From Vibrio parahaemolyticus (GTDB taxonomy: Bacteria > Pseudomonadota > Gammaproteobacteria > Enterobacterales > Vibrionaceae), in assembly GCF_900460535.1 (NCBI RefSeq), contig NZ_UHIL01000001.1, positions 2,604,001-2,668,000 of the forward strand: a DNA stretch of 64,000 nt. The letters are read 5' to 3'. A model generated the notes under the pieces. That model saw nothing but the letters and a program-made list of their open reading frames with translations, was not told where the DNA came from and made no database searches. The position numbers and the translations under genes are program-made. Of this stretch, positions 36,556-47,353 are shown piece after piece. Position 1 is the stretch's first letter. Each line of letters begins with the position of its first letter.

Positions 36556-38481
36556 ATGCAAAGTACCCAGTTACTACAAACGCTTCAATCCGTGTTTGGT
36601 TTTGACTCATTACGCCAAGGCCAACAACCAGTTATTGAATCGGTCATGAATGGTTACTCTGCAGCAGCAATATTTCCAACGGGCTCGGGCAAATCTCTTT
36701 GTTATCAACTCCCCGCCACCATGCTGCCAAACCTCACTTTAGTGATCTCGCCATTACTGGCACTAATGAAAGATCAGCTGAGCTTTTTGCAAAGCAAAGG
36801 GATCGCCGCCGCTTCTATTGATAGCAGCCAAAGCAGAGAAGAAGCGCAACGCGTAATGGTTGGAGTCAAAAACGGTGAAATCAAAATTTTGATGATTTCT
36901 GTCGAACGCCTCAAAAACGAACGCTTTCGCGAGTTCATTCGTCAGGTGCCAATCTCTTTGATGGTGGTCGATGAAGCGCACTGTATCTCTGAGTGGGGGC
37001 ATAACTTCCGTCCGGATTACCTCAAGTTGCCGCAATATCAGCGAGAACTGAATATTCCCCAAACCTTGTTGCTGACCGCCACAGCAACACCTGCCGTTAT
37101 TGAGGACATGAAAAATAAATTCGATATTGCGAGTGACCACATTACTGTAACTGGCTTTTACCGTTCGAACCTCGATATTTCAGTCATCCCTTGCGAAGAG
37201 TCCGAAAAGCAAACGCAACTCAACACGATTGTCGCCGCAGCCCCTAAACTGCCAACTATCGTTTACGTAACGCAACAGCAAACTGCAGAGCAAGTGGCTA
37301 AGTCATTGATCCACATTGGCGTTAACGCTCATGCGTATCATGCAGGAATGAAAAGTGAAGTTCGTGAGCAAATACAACAGCAATTTATGGCGAGCCAAAT
37401 TGACTGCATTGTGGCCACGATTGCCTTTGGGATGGGTGTCGACAAATCAGACATTCGCCGAGTAATTCACTTTGATCTACCTAAATCCATTGAAAACTAT
37501 GCACAAGAAATAGGTCGAGCAGGACGCGACGGACAACGCTCTGAATGCATTCTGCTTGGCAATACTTCTGGGCTAACTGTATTAGAAAACTTTGTGTTTG
37601 GCGACACGCCTGAGCGCTCTTCGATTAGTTATGTATTGGGTCAAATCAAAGAGCACCAACCTCAGTGGGAAGTCGTGCCACTACGTTTGTCTCGCGAGAG
37701 CAATATCCGCCAGTTACCACTCAAGACGCTGTTGGTGTATTTAGAGCTTGCGAAAGTGATCGAAGCTAAGTTTAGCTACTTTGCCGAATATCGATTCAAA
37801 TTCCTACAAGATCAGCAATTCATCGTTAACCAATTCCAAGGAGAACGACGCGAGTTTGTAGAAGCCATTTTCACTTGTTCGACCAAAGCGAAAGTATGGT
37901 GCCAAGTCGATCTCGATGCTCTTTGGATGCATTATCACTCGGAACGTAGCCGCGTTGTCGCTGCACTGGATTACTTTCATCAGAATGGTTGGGTTGAACT
38001 GGAAAGCAAGCAGCTAACCGATGTGTATTCCGTCTTACCTGAGACACAGAATATCGAAGACATCACGCAGCATCTGTACGAGCTGTTCCAGTCTAAAGAG
38101 CGCAAAGACATCGACCGAATTCACGCCATGCTGGGGTTATTCCAATCGTCAGATTGTTTAAGTCATCAATTAGCGAGTTACTTTGCCGACCACAACGCCC
38201 CGGCTCACTGCGGTCATTGTTCTGTGTGTCGAGGACAGAGAGCGGCGTTCCCACCTCGGATTTACGATCAACCTGAACCAACAGTCGCCTCCGCCTGGAT
38301 TGTAGAGTTTGTCCAACTTTCCCCTTCTGCAATCAGTAACGAAGCCATCGCCCGATTCTTATGCGGCATCAGCACGCCGTTGATCAGCCAACTTAAAGCC
38401 TCAAAGCTATCTGGGTATGGTGCATTGGCTAATGTGTCCTTCGAACAGGTACTACAATTGGTTGAAAGTGTGCGGGAATAG
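36556..38481 (+). CDS. RecQ-family ATP-dependent DNA helicase (paralogue)
   Basis: The 641-residue superfamily 2 helicase starts at the ATG at 36556 (MQSTQLLQTLQSVFGFDSLR). It shows motif I FPTGSGKSLCYQLPA, motif II VVDEAHCISEWGHNFRPDY (DEAH plus the RecQ aromatic loop), motif III TATATP, and motif VI QEIGRAGRDGQ. A zinc-binding segment with HCGHCSVCRG lies at about 555-570, later than in standard RecQ. The C-terminus (PSAISNEAIARFLCGISTP) does not look like an HRDC domain. It is therefore probably not the main RecQ but a second member seen in vibrios. It converges on dinB with a 1-base gap. Confidence 0.88.
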   Translation: MQSTQLLQTLQSVFGFDSLRQGQQPVIESVMNGYSAAAIFPTGSGKSLCYQLPATMLPNLTLVISPLLALMKDQLSFLQSKGIAAASIDSSQSREEAQRVMVGVKNGEIKILMISVERLKNERFREFIRQVPISLMVVDEAHCISEWGHNFRPDYLKLPQYQRELNIPQTLLLTATATPAVIEDMKNKFDIASDHITVTGFYRSNLDISVIPCEESEKQTQLNTIVAAAPKLPTIVYVTQQQTAEQVAKSLIHIGVNAHAYHAGMKSEVREQIQQQFMASQIDCIVATIAFGMGVDKSDIRRVIHFDLPKSIENYAQEIGRAGRDGQRSECILLGNTSGLTVLENFVFGDTPERSSISYVLGQIKEHQPQWEVVPLRLSRESNIRQLPLKTLLVYLELAKVIEAKFSYFAEYRFKFLQDQQFIVNQFQGERREFVEAIFTCSTKAKVWCQVDLDALWMHYHSERSRVVAALDYFHQNGWVELESKQLTDVYSVLPETQNIEDITQHLYELFQSKERKDIDRIHAMLGLFQSSDCLSHQLASYFADHNAPAHCGHCSVCRGQRAAFPPRIYDQPEPTVASAWIVEFVQLSPSAISNEAIARFLCGISTPLISQLKASKLSGYGALANVSFEQVLQLVESVRE

Positions 38482-38482
38482 A

Positions 38483-39547
38483 TTAAAAGAAGCTAAGTTG
38501 ACGAGCTTGCTCTTCTGGCTTGAGCACAACGCTCAAGCCTAAGAGGCGAATTTCACGACCATTTTGACGCTTTAGAATGTCTTTTAGCAGCAACTTAAAG
38601 TCCTCAAGTTCTAACTGAGGATGAATGTGTTCAATGGTAGTGAGCTGGAAGTCCGCGAACTTTACCTTAATGCCTTGCTTAATGATCGATTTGTCTGGAC
38701 TGGCACGCTCCAGTCGCTTTTCCAGTTCAGGATAAAGTTTCTCTTCGATCACTTGCCAGCACTCATCATAAGTAGAGATGTTTTGGCTAAACGTTCGCTC
38801 AACACCAACCGACTTTCTCTCACGCTCGACCACAACTTCTCGATCATCGATACCGTGACTGCGTTTCCACAATGATGCGCCTTGGCGACCGAATTGGCGT
38901 AACAGTTCTCGATAGTCGCTATTTTTAATGTCTTCACACAGATAAAAGCCCGCTTGATGTAACTTTTCTAGACTGACCTTACCAACTCCAGGGATTTTTT
39001 CTAGTGGTAGCTTATCGACCACTTCTTGAACTTTCTCAGGAGGAATAACAAACTGTCCATTGGGTTTGTTCATATCCGAAGCAACTTTAGCGAGAAACTT
39101 AATCGGCGCGATTCCAGCTGATGCCGTCAGGCCCAACTCGTTTCGAATATCATTACGGATAGACTCCGCAATCAGGGTTGCTGAGCCCCTGCAAGCTGTC
39201 GCATCGGTAACATCTAGGTAGGCCTCATCAAGAGAAAGAGGTTCAATTAAGGAAGTATAACGTTCGAAGATAGCTCGAATTTGCAGTGAGACTTGTTTGT
39301 AGATATGCATTCGACCGGGAACAACGAGCAAATGCGGGCAAAGCTGCAACGCACGAGCGGTAGGCATGGCACTACGTACACCAAACTTGCGTGCTTCGTA
39401 GTTACACGTGCTAATGACGCCGCGCTGTTTTTCATGCCCGCCAACCGCAAGCGCTATATCTCGATAATTTGGGTTATCTCGCATCTCGACGGCAGCATAA
39501 AAACAATCCATATCGACATGAATAATCTTTCTGATTCGCTCTGACAT
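38483..39547 (-). CDS. dinB: DNA polymerase IV
   Basis: DinB is an error-prone Y-family polymerase for translesion synthesis. From the ATG at 39547 (MSERIRKIIHVDMDCFYAAV) it is 354 residues, close to E. coli's 351. The catalytic acids are in HVDMDCFYAAVE and PLSLDEAYLDVTD. A helix-hairpin-helix lies in KIPGVGKVSLEKLH. The little finger domain ends in RQLSFF, a typical sliding-clamp binding motif. A LexA-type SOS box lies 14 bases upstream. It converges on the RecQ-like gene without room for a terminator. Confidence 0.97.
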   Translation of the reverse strand: MSERIRKIIHVDMDCFYAAVEMRDNPNYRDIALAVGGHEKQRGVISTCNYEARKFGVRSAMPTARALQLCPHLLVVPGRMHIYKQVSLQIRAIFERYTSLIEPLSLDEAYLDVTDATACRGSATLIAESIRNDIRNELGLTASAGIAPIKFLAKVASDMNKPNGQFVIPPEKVQEVVDKLPLEKIPGVGKVSLEKLHQAGFYLCEDIKNSDYRELLRQFGRQGASLWKRSHGIDDREVVVERERKSVGVERTFSQNISTYDECWQVIEEKLYPELEKRLERASPDKSIIKQGIKVKFADFQLTTIEHIHPQLELEDFKLLLKDILKRQNGREIRLLGLSVVLKPEEQARQLSFF

Positions 39548-39560
39548 ACCCGACAAAACA

Positions 39561-39576
39561 CTGGTTAAAAATACAG
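39561..39576 (-). promoter_or_regulatory. LexA (SOS) box upstream of dinB
   Basis: On the minus strand CTGTATTTTTAACCAG fits the LexA consensus CTGT-N8-ACAG except one base in the right arm. It lies 14-29 bases before the dinB start, consistent with SOS induction. Confidence 0.75.
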
Positions 39577-39668
39577 TATAATTCAATTAACGAAGCAAGA
39601 AAATGAAAGATTAAAACCACCGCACAGAGAACTTTCTAATGGGTTGAGTTATCTTTTTTTATCGTGGT

Positions 39669-39902
39669 TCAATCACGCAACATTACATCGAGCTGATCCA
39701 CAAGCTCAGCCCAATCAGCATCTTCTTCAATAGCTTGTTTTAAAAATGCGGCCTGAGAAAGTGTCCAGAAACTCGCTTCGTGTAAAGGTGCTGATTCACG
39801 TTTATGTCGATGCGTATTGACGAAATCTTTAATTTCTTTGGAAGAGCTCCCTAACCCGAGCTGATTGAAAAGATCAGCCATGCCATGTTGATGTAATTCC
39901 AT
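39669..39902 (-). CDS. DUF2789 family protein
   Basis: The 77-residue product (MELHQHGMADLFNQLGLGSS, with IKDFVNTHRHKRESAPLHEA and FWTLSQAAFLKQAIEEDADW) matches, from recall, DUF2789, a small family in marine gammaproteobacteria with no known function. It is all-helical in appearance, histidine-rich at the N-terminus and acidic at the C-terminus (ADWAELVDQLDVMLRD). GGAGG lies before the start. It stands alone between dinB and nqrM. Confidence 0.85.
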   Translation of the reverse strand: MELHQHGMADLFNQLGLGSSSKEIKDFVNTHRHKRESAPLHEASFWTLSQAAFLKQAIEEDADWAELVDQLDVMLRD

Positions 39903-40018
39903 TGTGTCCTCCGACTCGAATGAACCTTTATTTGAGTATATACCTCACCCAATTATGCGCCCGTGAAAGTACTAATATTTCACTCTCTATGTAGAAAGCA
40001 CGGCGCTTTGATACATGC

Positions 40019-40047
40019 AAAAAATAACCCAGCCGAAGCTGGGTTAT
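40019..40047 (-). terminator. Rho-independent terminator after nqrM
   Basis: ATAACCCAGC and GCTGGGTTAT form a perfect 10-bp stem with a tetraloop, followed on the minus strand by TTTTTTG. Confidence 0.88.
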
Positions 40048-40078
40048 AGAAAAATGATAAGCACTCTATGCTTGCGCG

Positions 40079-40312
40079 TTACGCGATACGGTCTTTTTCC
40101 CACGCAGCTAGCTTTTCAGCACGAGCAGCTTCGCGAGCTTCACGCTTCTTGCGCGCGTCACATGGCTCTGGGCAGTTACATACTTTCTCTATGCCGACTG
40201 CGCCAAGACCACCACAGCTGCCTTTCACTACTTTCTTCTGGAAGATGTAGCCAACGGCCATCGCTGCGATCACCGCAACAAACACTGCAAATGTAATTAG
40301 AAATGTACTCAT
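40079..40312 (-). CDS. nqrM: Na+-NQR maturation protein NqrM
   Basis: NqrM (DUF539) is required to insert the iron centre between NqrD and NqrE. The 77-residue product has one N-terminal membrane segment (STFLITFAVFVAVIAAMAVG). The conserved cysteine cluster follows: SCGGLGAVGIEKVCNCPEPC has four cysteines that are thought to bind iron. A charged C-terminal tail ends the protein (ARKKREAREAARAEKLAAWE). It lies 22 bases after apbE at the end of the nqr locus and has a strong terminator behind it. Confidence 0.95.
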   Translation of the reverse strand: MSTFLITFAVFVAVIAAMAVGYIFQKKVVKGSCGGLGAVGIEKVCNCPEPCDARKKREAREAARAEKLAAWEKDRIA

Positions 40313-40334
40313 AAGAACATGCTCACTTCTGATG

Positions 40335-41339
40335 TTATTTGTTCATGAATGGCTTGTATGCTTCCGAAGCCAGCTCTTTAAAACCATCTTCCGTTTTCAC
40401 AATCATGAAAACAGGAATGTTATTTTCGTTCGCGATTTCCATGCCTTTTTCTTCGCCTAGCACCATAAGACCCGTTGCTAGACCATCAGCAGTCATCGAC
40501 GATTTATCCAATACTGTCACAGACACCACTTTATGATGGATTGGTTTGCCTGTTTGCGGATTGATAATGTGAGAGTATCGCACACCATTGCTCTCAAAGT
40601 AATTACGGTAGTCACCACTTGTTGCAATTGCCATGTCACCTGGTTCGATGATCTCTTGAATAGATCGCTCATCAACCGTTGGTTTCTCAATCGCGATTCG
40701 CCATGGCACACCTTCTCGGTTAATACCTTTCAAACGCATTTCGCCACCAACTTCGACCATGTAGTTTTTGATCCCTACCGATTGTAGGTAATCAGCAACC
40801 ACATCAACCCCCCAACCTTTTGCAATCGTTGATAGGTCAACATACAAATTAGGAATGTCCTTTGACAGTTTATTGCCATCAACGGTCAGGTGGTGAATCC
40901 CAGTGTTTGCCTTACGAGCCGCTAACTCTTCATCAGAAGGCACTACGTCAGGGCGAGCTTCTGGGCCAAAGCCCCAAAGGTTAACCAGAGGACCAACCGT
41001 TACATCGAGCGCACCTAAAGTTAGGCCATTGAGACGAACCGCTTCTTTTACTACGGTTGCCGTTTGCGCTGACACTTCGAAAGGCTCACTTGTTTGATGC
41101 TGGTTAAAACGACTCAGCTCTGAGTCTTCACGGTAAGTCGACATTTGATCGTTGACTTCTTCAAGCAGTCGATCGATTTCCGTTTGCAGAGCCTTCGGCG
41201 TCGGAATGCCGTCTTGCTCAATGTATTTAATGTTGTAAGAAGTCCCCATTGTAGGACCGCTTAGATGAATTTGATCAGCAGGCTGTTCACAACCAGCCAA
41301 AATCAATAGAGAAGCGAATGCAACAAGCCACTTTTTCAC
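40335..41339 (-). CDS. apbE: FAD:protein FMN transferase ApbE
   Basis: ApbE attaches FMN covalently to threonine residues of NqrB and NqrC. The 334-residue product is a lipoprotein (signal peptide with lipobox LILAGC, Cys at about 17), so it acts in the periplasm, where the target threonines face. Family motifs are GPTMGTSYNIKY, VDLSTIAKGWGVD, YMVEVGGEMRLKG and HIINPQTGKP, with the late TADGLATGLMVLGEEKG for flavin and Mg2+ binding. It sits between nqrF, across a terminator and a 155-base gap, and nqrM. Confidence 0.96.
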   Translation of the reverse strand: MKKWLVAFASLLILAGCEQPADQIHLSGPTMGTSYNIKYIEQDGIPTPKALQTEIDRLLEEVNDQMSTYREDSELSRFNQHQTSEPFEVSAQTATVVKEAVRLNGLTLGALDVTVGPLVNLWGFGPEARPDVVPSDEELAARKANTGIHHLTVDGNKLSKDIPNLYVDLSTIAKGWGVDVVADYLQSVGIKNYMVEVGGEMRLKGINREGVPWRIAIEKPTVDERSIQEIIEPGDMAIATSGDYRNYFESNGVRYSHIINPQTGKPIHHKVVSVTVLDKSSMTADGLATGLMVLGEEKGMEIANENNIPVFMIVKTEDGFKELASEAYKPFMNK

Positions 41340-41437
41340 TTGTTTACTCCCATTGTTGTTGAATTGATATGGGAAATAGGACCATGTCCGTCAATCCAAT
41401 TTCCTATAGCAACTGTTGAATATGGTTTTGTATTTCA

Positions 41438-41473
41438 GAAAAAATAATGGCTAGCCCTTAGAGAGCTAGCCAT
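41438..41473 (-). terminator. Rho-independent terminator after nqrF
   Basis: ATGGCTAGC and GCTAGCCAT form a 9-bp stem followed on the minus strand by TATTTTTTC. It lies 22 bases after the nqrF stop, so apbE-nqrM probably has its own promoter or depends on read-through. Confidence 0.8.
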
Positions 41474-41494
41474 AAATACAATCACTTGGAGGGA

Positions 41495-42718
41495 TTAACC
41501 ACCGAAGTCATCTAGTAGGATGTTCTCATCCTCTACACCTAGGTCTTTCAGCATGCCGATAACAGCCGCGTTCATCATAGGTGGACCACACATGTAGTAC
41601 TCACAGTCTTCTGGAGCTTCGTGATCACGTAAGTAGTTCTCGTAAAGAACGTTGTGAATGAAGCCTGTGTAACCATCCCAGTTATCTTCTGGAAGTGGAT
41701 CTGACAGTGCACAGTGCCATACGAAGTTGTCGTTCTCAGCCGCTAGGCCATCGAAGTCTTCAACGTAGAACATTTCACGTTTAGAACGTGCACCGTACCA
41801 GAATGACATCTTGCGCTTAGAGTGCAGACGTTTTAGCTGGTCGAAGATATGAGAACGCATTGGAGCCATACCTGCACCACCACCAATGAATACCATTTCT
41901 GCGTCAGTGTCTTTCGCGAAGAACTCACCAAATGGGCCAGAGATAGTACACTTGTCGCCTTCTTTCAAAGACCAGATGTACGAAGACATGATGCCCGGTG
42001 GTACGTCTGGGTTGTTCGGCGGCGGAGTTGCGATACGAACGTTAAGCATGATGATACCGTGCTCTTCAGGGTAGTTAGCCATTGAGTATGCACGAATTGT
42101 TTCTTCATTAACTTTAGACTCGTAACGGAAAAGATTGAACTTCTCCCAGTCCTCACGGTATTCCTGAGGAATATCGTAGTCTGCGTATTTAACGTGGTGA
42201 GCTGGCGCTTCAATCTGGATGTAACCACCAGCACGGAAAGGTACTGATTCGCCATCTGGAATTTGTAGCTTAAGCTCTTTGATGAATGTCGCTTTGTTAT
42301 CGTTAGAGATAACCGTACATTCCCACTTCTTAACGCCGAAGATTTCTTCTGGTAGTTCGATGTCCATGTCAGTTTTCACTGCCACCTGACACGCTAGACG
42401 CTCACCTTCACGAGCTTCACCTTTCGTGATGTGATCAAGCTCAGTTGGTAGGATGTCGCCACCGCCAGATTTAACTTTTACGCGGCACTGACCACAAGAG
42501 CCACCGCCACCACAAGCAGAAGATACGAATACGCCAGCACCAGCTAGAGCACTCAGTAACTTACCGCCTGGTTGTGTAACGATCGCTTTATCAGCGTCAC
42601 CGTTCACAGAAATTGTAATGTCACCTGTTGGTACAAGCTTAGACTTAGCGAAAAGAATCACTAGTACTAGCGCAAGTACGATCAGAGTAAACATCACTAC
42701 ACCAAGAATAATGTCCAT
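41495..42718 (-). CDS. nqrF: Na+-NQR subunit F (NADH dehydrogenase, FAD and 2Fe-2S)
   Basis: NqrF is the electron entry point of the sodium pump and oxidises NADH. The 407-residue product has an N-terminal membrane anchor ([20 protein letters not shown]). A ferredoxin domain follows, with the cysteines of [13 protein letters not shown] and the distal ERLACQ. The FAD domain has [12 protein letters not shown] and the NADH domain has [14 protein letters not shown] and [14 protein letters not shown]. It is the last gene of the nqrABCDEF operon, 33 bases after nqrE. Confidence 0.98.
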   Translation of the reverse strand: MDIILGVVMFTLIVLALVLVILFAKSKLVPTGDITISVNGDADKAIVTQPGGKLLSALAGAGVFVSSACGGGGSCGQCRVKVKSGGGDILPTELDHITKGEAREGERLACQVAVKTDMDIELPEEIFGVKKWECTVISNDNKATFIKELKLQIPDGESVPFRAGGYIQIEAPAHHVKYADYDIPQEYREDWEKFNLFRYESKVNEETIRAYSMANYPEEHGIIMLNVRIATPPPNNPDVPPGIMSSYIWSLKEGDKCTISGPFGEFFAKDTDAEMVFIGGGAGMAPMRSHIFDQLKRLHSKRKMSFWYGARSKREMFYVEDFDGLAAENDNFVWHCALSDPLPEDNWDGYTGFIHNVLYENYLRDHEAPEDCEYYMCGPPMMNAAVIGMLKDLGVEDENILLDDFGG

Positions 42719-42751
42719 TGACTATTCCTTAATTGTTGCGGTTTACCCGAC

Positions 42752-43348
42752 TTACAGTTGAACACCAGAGAAAGACATAAAGCCTAACGCCATAAGACCT
42801 ACAGTGATGAATGTGATGCCAAGACCACGTAGACCTGGAGGTACGTCAGAGTACTTCATCTTCTCACGGATACCTGCAAGAGCAACGATTGCTAGCATCC
42901 AACCCACACCAGAACCGAAACCGTAAACAACAGATTCAGCAAAGTTGTAGTCACGTTGTACCATGAAAGATACACCACCGAAGATCGCACAGTTTACTGT
43001 GATCAACGGTAGGAAGATGCCTAGCGCGTTGTACAAAGGTGGGAAGAAACGGTCAAGAACCATCTCTAGGATCTGTACAAGTGCTGCAATTACACCGATA
43101 AAGGTGATGAAGTTTAGGAAGCTAAGGTCCACGCCCTCAACTAACGCATTTTCTTTCAGAACTAGGTTGTAAACTAGGTTGTTCACAGGAACAGCGATAG
43201 TCAAAACTACCACAACTGCAACACCTAGACCGAAAGAGGTCTTAACTTTCTTAGATACGGCAAGGAAAGTACACATACCTAGGAAGAAAGACAGTGCCAT
43301 GTTCTCGATGAAAATCGATTTAACTAACAGACTGATGTAATGTTCCAT
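42752..43348 (-). CDS. nqrE: Na+-NQR subunit E
   Basis: NqrE is a six-helix membrane subunit that, with its homologue NqrD in inverted topology, holds the intramembrane iron centre. The 198-residue product begins [20 protein letters not shown] and contains [15 protein letters not shown], with one of the conserved cysteines, and [11 protein letters not shown], with the other. It follows nqrD by 7 bases. NqrM, encoded at the end of the locus, is thought to supply the iron. Confidence 0.98.
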
Positions 43349-43355
43349 GACGCCC

Positions 43356-43988
43356 TTACTCCTTCGCTTCTACTTGTTCTGGTTTAAACACACGGATTAC
43401 CCAGATCAGGAAGCCGATTAGGAAGAATGCAGATGGTGCTAGTAGCATTAGACCGTTAGGCTGGTACCAACCACCGTTGCTCACTAGAGGTAGTACTTCC
43501 ATACCAAATAGTTTGCCTGAGCCGAATAGCTCACGGAAGAAACCAACAGTGATAAGAACGAAACCGTAACCTAGACCGTTACCAATACCGTCGATTAGAG
43601 AAGGTACTGGCGCAGACTTCATTGCGAATGCTTCAGCACGACCCATTACGATACAGTTTGTGATGATCAGGCCAACGAATACTGATAGCTGTTTAGAGAT
43701 ATCGTATAGGTAAGCTTTTAGCACCTGGTCTACCACGATTACTAGAGATGCGATGATCGCCATTTGAACGATGATACGCACACTGTTAGGAATGTGGTTA
43801 CGGATCAGAGAAACAGAGAAGTTAGACAGAGCAGTTACGAATGTTACCGCTAGTGTCATTACAAACGCCGTTTCTAGTTTAGTTGTTACTGCAAGAGCAG
43901 AACATACACCAAGAACTTGTAGCGCGATCGGGTTGTTATCCAACACCGGCGCCATAATGCTCTTTTTAATGTTTTGTGCGCTAGACAT
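43356..43988 (-). CDS. nqrD: Na+-NQR subunit D
   Basis: NqrD is the second six-helix membrane subunit of the iron-centre pair. The 210-residue product has [19 protein letters not shown] with one conserved cysteine and [19 protein letters not shown] with the other, in inverted repeat relation to NqrE. Its ATG overlaps the nqrC stop by one base (TAATG), so the two are translationally coupled. Confidence 0.98.
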
Positions 43989-44773
43989 TAGTTCAGACCT
44001 CCGTCACGAACTTTTGCTAGGAAAGGACCAAAGCCCATGTCACCTAACCAGAAGTCGAATGTACCTTGAACACCGTTACCAGTTAGTGTCGCACCAGATA
44101 GGCCATCAACGCCGTGTTCAGAACCTGCTGGCGCACCACCTTTAACAACCTTGATTGCTGGTTTGTGGTTTTCGTCGAACAGTTTCTTACCAACCCATTG
44201 AGCACGCCATGATGGGTTCTCAACTTCACCACCAAGTCCAGGAGTTTCACCTTGCTCGTAGTAAGTGATACCAGACACAGTGTTACCGTCAGTTTCAACT
44301 GCAACGAATGCGTACATCATCGACCATAGACCGTTACCGTGAACTGGGATGATAACTTTAGAAACGTCATCACCGTTTTTCACTAGGTATACGATACCCG
44401 TGTTAGCACGACGAATGATCTTAGCTTTGTCTTGCTCAGCTGTAAGCTTAATAGACGTCGCATTGTCTTTCGCTGCTTTACGTTGATCGTAGTTAGCTGC
44501 TTTAGAACCATCAGCCGCTTCTTCAACGAATTCGCCTGTTGCGAAATCAACCAAGCGAGGCTCGATGTATTCAGCATATAGCTCAGGTACTTTCTTACCA
44601 TTTGCTTCAATGCCAGCAACTTCAACAATCTTTGATTGTTTATCTAGGACAGCGTTAGCTTTTTGCTTATCACGCAGACCTACTGCTGCTGTTGATACGA
44701 TGATTGAACAAACAAGGCTCAACCCGATAACAACACCCAGCGTCTTTTTAATGCTGTCGTTATTACTTGCCAT
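43988..44773 (-). CDS. nqrC: Na+-NQR subunit C (covalent FMN)
   Basis: NqrC carries an FMN bound to threonine on the periplasmic side and passes electrons between the iron centres and NqrB. The 261-residue product has one N-terminal membrane segment ([20 protein letters not shown]). Near residue 225 lies the flavinylation motif [12 protein letters not shown], in which the Thr of SGAT is the ApbE target. It overlaps the nqrB 3' end by 11 bases and the nqrD start by one. Confidence 0.98.
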   Translation of the reverse strand: MASNNDSIKKTLGVVIGLSLVCSIIVSTAAVGLRDKQKANAVLDKQSKIVEVAGIEANGKKVPELYAEYIEPRLVDFATGEFVEEAADGSKAANYDQRKAAKDNATSIKLTAEQDKAKIIRRANTGIVYLVKNGDDVSKVIIPVHGNGLWSMMYAFVAVETDGNTVSGITYYEQGETPGLGGEVENPSWRAQWVGKKLFDENHKPAIKVVKGGAPAGSEHGVDGLSGATLTGNGVQGTFDFWLGDMGFGPFLAKVRDGGLN

Positions 44774-46007
44774 AGCGTGCTAGTCTCCGCTTGATGTTCT
44801 TCTCAATTACTACATGGTCGAACAGAGGTGCGAATAGGTTCGCGAATAGAATCGCCAGCATCATACCTTCTGGGTACGCTGGGTTAACTACACGGATCAT
44901 CACACACATTGCACCGATTAGGATGCCGTACCACCATTTACCTTTGTTAGTAAATGAAGCTGATACTGGGTCTGTAGCCATGAAGAACATACCGAATGCA
45001 AAACCACCTAGAACTAGGTGCCAGTGCCATGGCATGTTGAACATTGGGTTGGTGTCAGAACCGACCACGTTAAACAGTGTCGATACTGCAATCATACCGA
45101 TCATTACACCCGCAATGATGCGCCATGAAGCGATTCGCATGTAAACGATCATCGCTGCACCGATCATTAGAGCAAGAGTCGATACTTCACCAATTGAACC
45201 AGGGATGTTGCCGATGAAAGCATCCATCCAAGTGATAGGAGCGCCAGTGATGTTGTTGATCAACGCGCCGCTACCGCCGTGAGCCCATTGGCTAAGAGCA
45301 GTTGCACCAGAGAAGCCGTCAGCTGCAGTCCAAACTACGTCACCCGAGATTTGCGCTGGGTAAGCAAAGAATAGGAAAGCACGACCTGCAAGTGCAGGGT
45401 TAAGGAAGTTGCGACCTGTACCACCGAAGATCTCTTTAGCAACAACAACACCAAATGTAATACCTAGTGCCGCTTGCCATAGAGGTAGCGTTGGTGGAAC
45501 GATAAGTGCGAAAAGAATAGAAGTTACAAAGAAACCTTCGTTAACTTCGTGCTTACGCACCATACAGAAAAGCACTTCCCAGAAACCACCAACAAGGAAT
45601 ACTGTTGCGTAGATTGGTAGGAAGTACGTCGCACCTAGTAGCATCTTACTGCCGACGCCTGCATCAGCAGAAATCGATCCGCCTAGCATCTCAGTCAGCC
45701 AGTAGTGCCAGTTACCTGCGATAACTGTCGCTAGTTGATCACCAGCGTACATGTGGTTTAGAGCTGCAATAGCTTGGCCACCTGCGTTGTACATACCCCA
45801 GAACATTGCTGGGAATACCGCAAACCAAACCATGATCATGATACGTTTTAGGTCAACGCTATCACGAACGTGTGAGCTTTTCTTTGTTACTAGACCTGGC
45901 GTGTAGAAAACTGTAGCGACAGCTTCGTACAGGGCAAACCATTTTTCATGTTTACCACCAGGCTCAAAGTGATGCTCGATGTCTTCAAGAAACTTTTTAA
46001 GAGCCAT
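44763..46007 (-). CDS. nqrB: Na+-NQR subunit B (covalent FMN, sodium channel)
   Basis: NqrB is the large membrane subunit with ten helices, covalent FMN and riboflavin, and is thought to hold the sodium path. The 414-residue product shows the flavinylation motif in [13 protein letters not shown], the [20 protein letters not shown] block, and a late helix [16 protein letters not shown]. It follows nqrA by 5 bases. Residues beginning [20 protein letters not shown] form the usual N-terminal cytoplasmic part. Confidence 0.98.
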   Translation of the reverse strand: MALKKFLEDIEHHFEPGGKHEKWFALYEAVATVFYTPGLVTKKSSHVRDSVDLKRIMIMVWFAVFPAMFWGMYNAGGQAIAALNHMYAGDQLATVIAGNWHYWLTEMLGGSISADAGVGSKMLLGATYFLPIYATVFLVGGFWEVLFCMVRKHEVNEGFFVTSILFALIVPPTLPLWQAALGITFGVVVAKEIFGGTGRNFLNPALAGRAFLFFAYPAQISGDVVWTAADGFSGATALSQWAHGGSGALINNITGAPITWMDAFIGNIPGSIGEVSTLALMIGAAMIVYMRIASWRIIAGVMIGMIAVSTLFNVVGSDTNPMFNMPWHWHLVLGGFAFGMFFMATDPVSASFTNKGKWWYGILIGAMCVMIRVVNPAYPEGMMLAILFANLFAPLFDHVVIEKNIKRRLARYGK

Positions 46008-46012
46008 GGAAA

Positions 46013-47353
46013 TTACCCTTCCTTCTCGATCTTATCTAGGCATTCACGAAGTAGTTGACCGTACTCGTACTTACCAGGACAAACAAAGGTACACAATGCC
46101 AAATCTTCTTCGTCTAGCTCTAGAGCGCCCAGTGCTTGAGCACTGTCACTATCGCCCGCGCATAGATCGCGAAGTAGCAAAGTAGGTTCCATATCTAATG
46201 GCATTACGCGTTCGTAGCTGCCGATTGGAACCATTGAACGGTCACTACCATTAGTCGATGTTGTCATGTTGAACAACTGACCTTTGAATAGGTGACCAAG
46301 GAATGAGCGAGTTACTGAGAACTTGTTCTTACCAGGCATAGCCCAGCCGAGCAGTTCTTTTTCACGGCCTTCGCGTAATACAGAAACCTGCTGATGGTAA
46401 CGGCCAAGGTACGCGTGTGGACCTGTAGCGTGAGTACCAGTTAGTACTGAGCCAGAGATCACACGAACTTCGCCAGGCATCAGTTCGCTATCTGTTAGGT
46501 CGTCAAGGCTAGCACCCATTACGGTACGAACCAGACGTGGGTTATTCACCACTGGGCCCGCTAGAGAGATAACACGGTCTGTGTATAGCTCACCTGTTAG
46601 GAACAGCTTACCGAACGCGATAACGTCTTGGTAGTTGATGCTCCAAGCCACGTTTTCTGCATTTACTGGGTATAGGAAATGCATGTGGGTGCCAGCAAGA
46701 CCTGCTGGGTGAGGGCCATCGAAGACGTGTTCTTCTACGTTAGACTGAGAAGAGCGTGGCAAGCTAGTGCCAGATTTACATACGTAAACCTTGCCTTCTG
46801 TCAGGGCTGAAAGAATGTCTAGACCGGCAATGAATGCTTCTTGTTGTTCGTTAATGATCAACTCAGGCTTAGCTGCAAGAGGATTAGTATCCATTGCAGT
46901 TACGAAAATAGCCTTAGTAGCAGACTCGATTGCTGGAACCTTGCTAAACGGACGAGTACGTAAAGCGGTCCAAAGGCCAGATTCAACCAGTTGAGTCTTG
47001 ATCACTTCGCGATCTAGACCAGATAGTTGAGCGGCTTCGAACTTATCGAATGTCACCTGCTCTTCACCTGCCACTTCAATCACTACAGATTGAAGGACAC
47101 GTTTAGCGCCACGGTTAACTTCGATCACTTTACCGGCTGCTGGTGCAGTAAATTTCACGCCAGGGTTCTTCTTGTCTTCAAAAAGAATTTGCGCTTTTTT
47201 CACTTCATCACCAACGCGGACATGCATGGTAGGACGCATGCCAACGTACTCTTCGCCAAGCAAGGCGACTTTTTTGATGGTCTTACCATCATTAATCACC
47301 TGGGATGGAGTTCCTGCGATAGGAAGATCCAAGCCCTTCTTTATTGTAATCAT
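46013..47353 (-). CDS. nqrA: Na+-NQR subunit A
   Basis: NqrA is the cytoplasmic subunit implicated in ubiquinone binding. From the ATG at 47353 ([20 protein letters not shown]) it is 446 residues, the family length; a 20-codon upstream extension is not conserved. Characteristic blocks are [36 protein letters not shown] and [22 protein letters not shown]-terminal zinc- or iron-site-like cluster is not evident. It is the first gene of the nqr operon, and the long 5' gap presumably holds the promoter. Confidence 0.97.
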   Translation of the reverse strand: MITIKKGLDLPIAGTPSQVINDGKTIKKVALLGEEYVGMRPTMHVRVGDEVKKAQILFEDKKNPGVKFTAPAAGKVIEVNRGAKRVLQSVVIEVAGEEQVTFDKFEAAQLSGLDREVIKTQLVESGLWTALRTRPFSKVPAIESATKAIFVTAMDTNPLAAKPELIINEQQEAFIAGLDILSALTEGKVYVCKSGTSLPRSSQSNVEEHVFDGPHPAGLAGTHMHFLYPVNAENVAWSINYQDVIAFGKLFLTGELYTDRVISLAGPVVNNPRLVRTVMGASLDDLTDSELMPGEVRVISGSVLTGTHATGPHAYLGRYHQQVSVLREGREKELLGWAMPGKNKFSVTRSFLGHLFKGQLFNMTTSTNGSDRSMVPIGSYERVMPLDMEPTLLLRDLCAGDSDSAQALGALELDEEDLALCTFVCPGKYEYGQLLRECLDKIEKEG

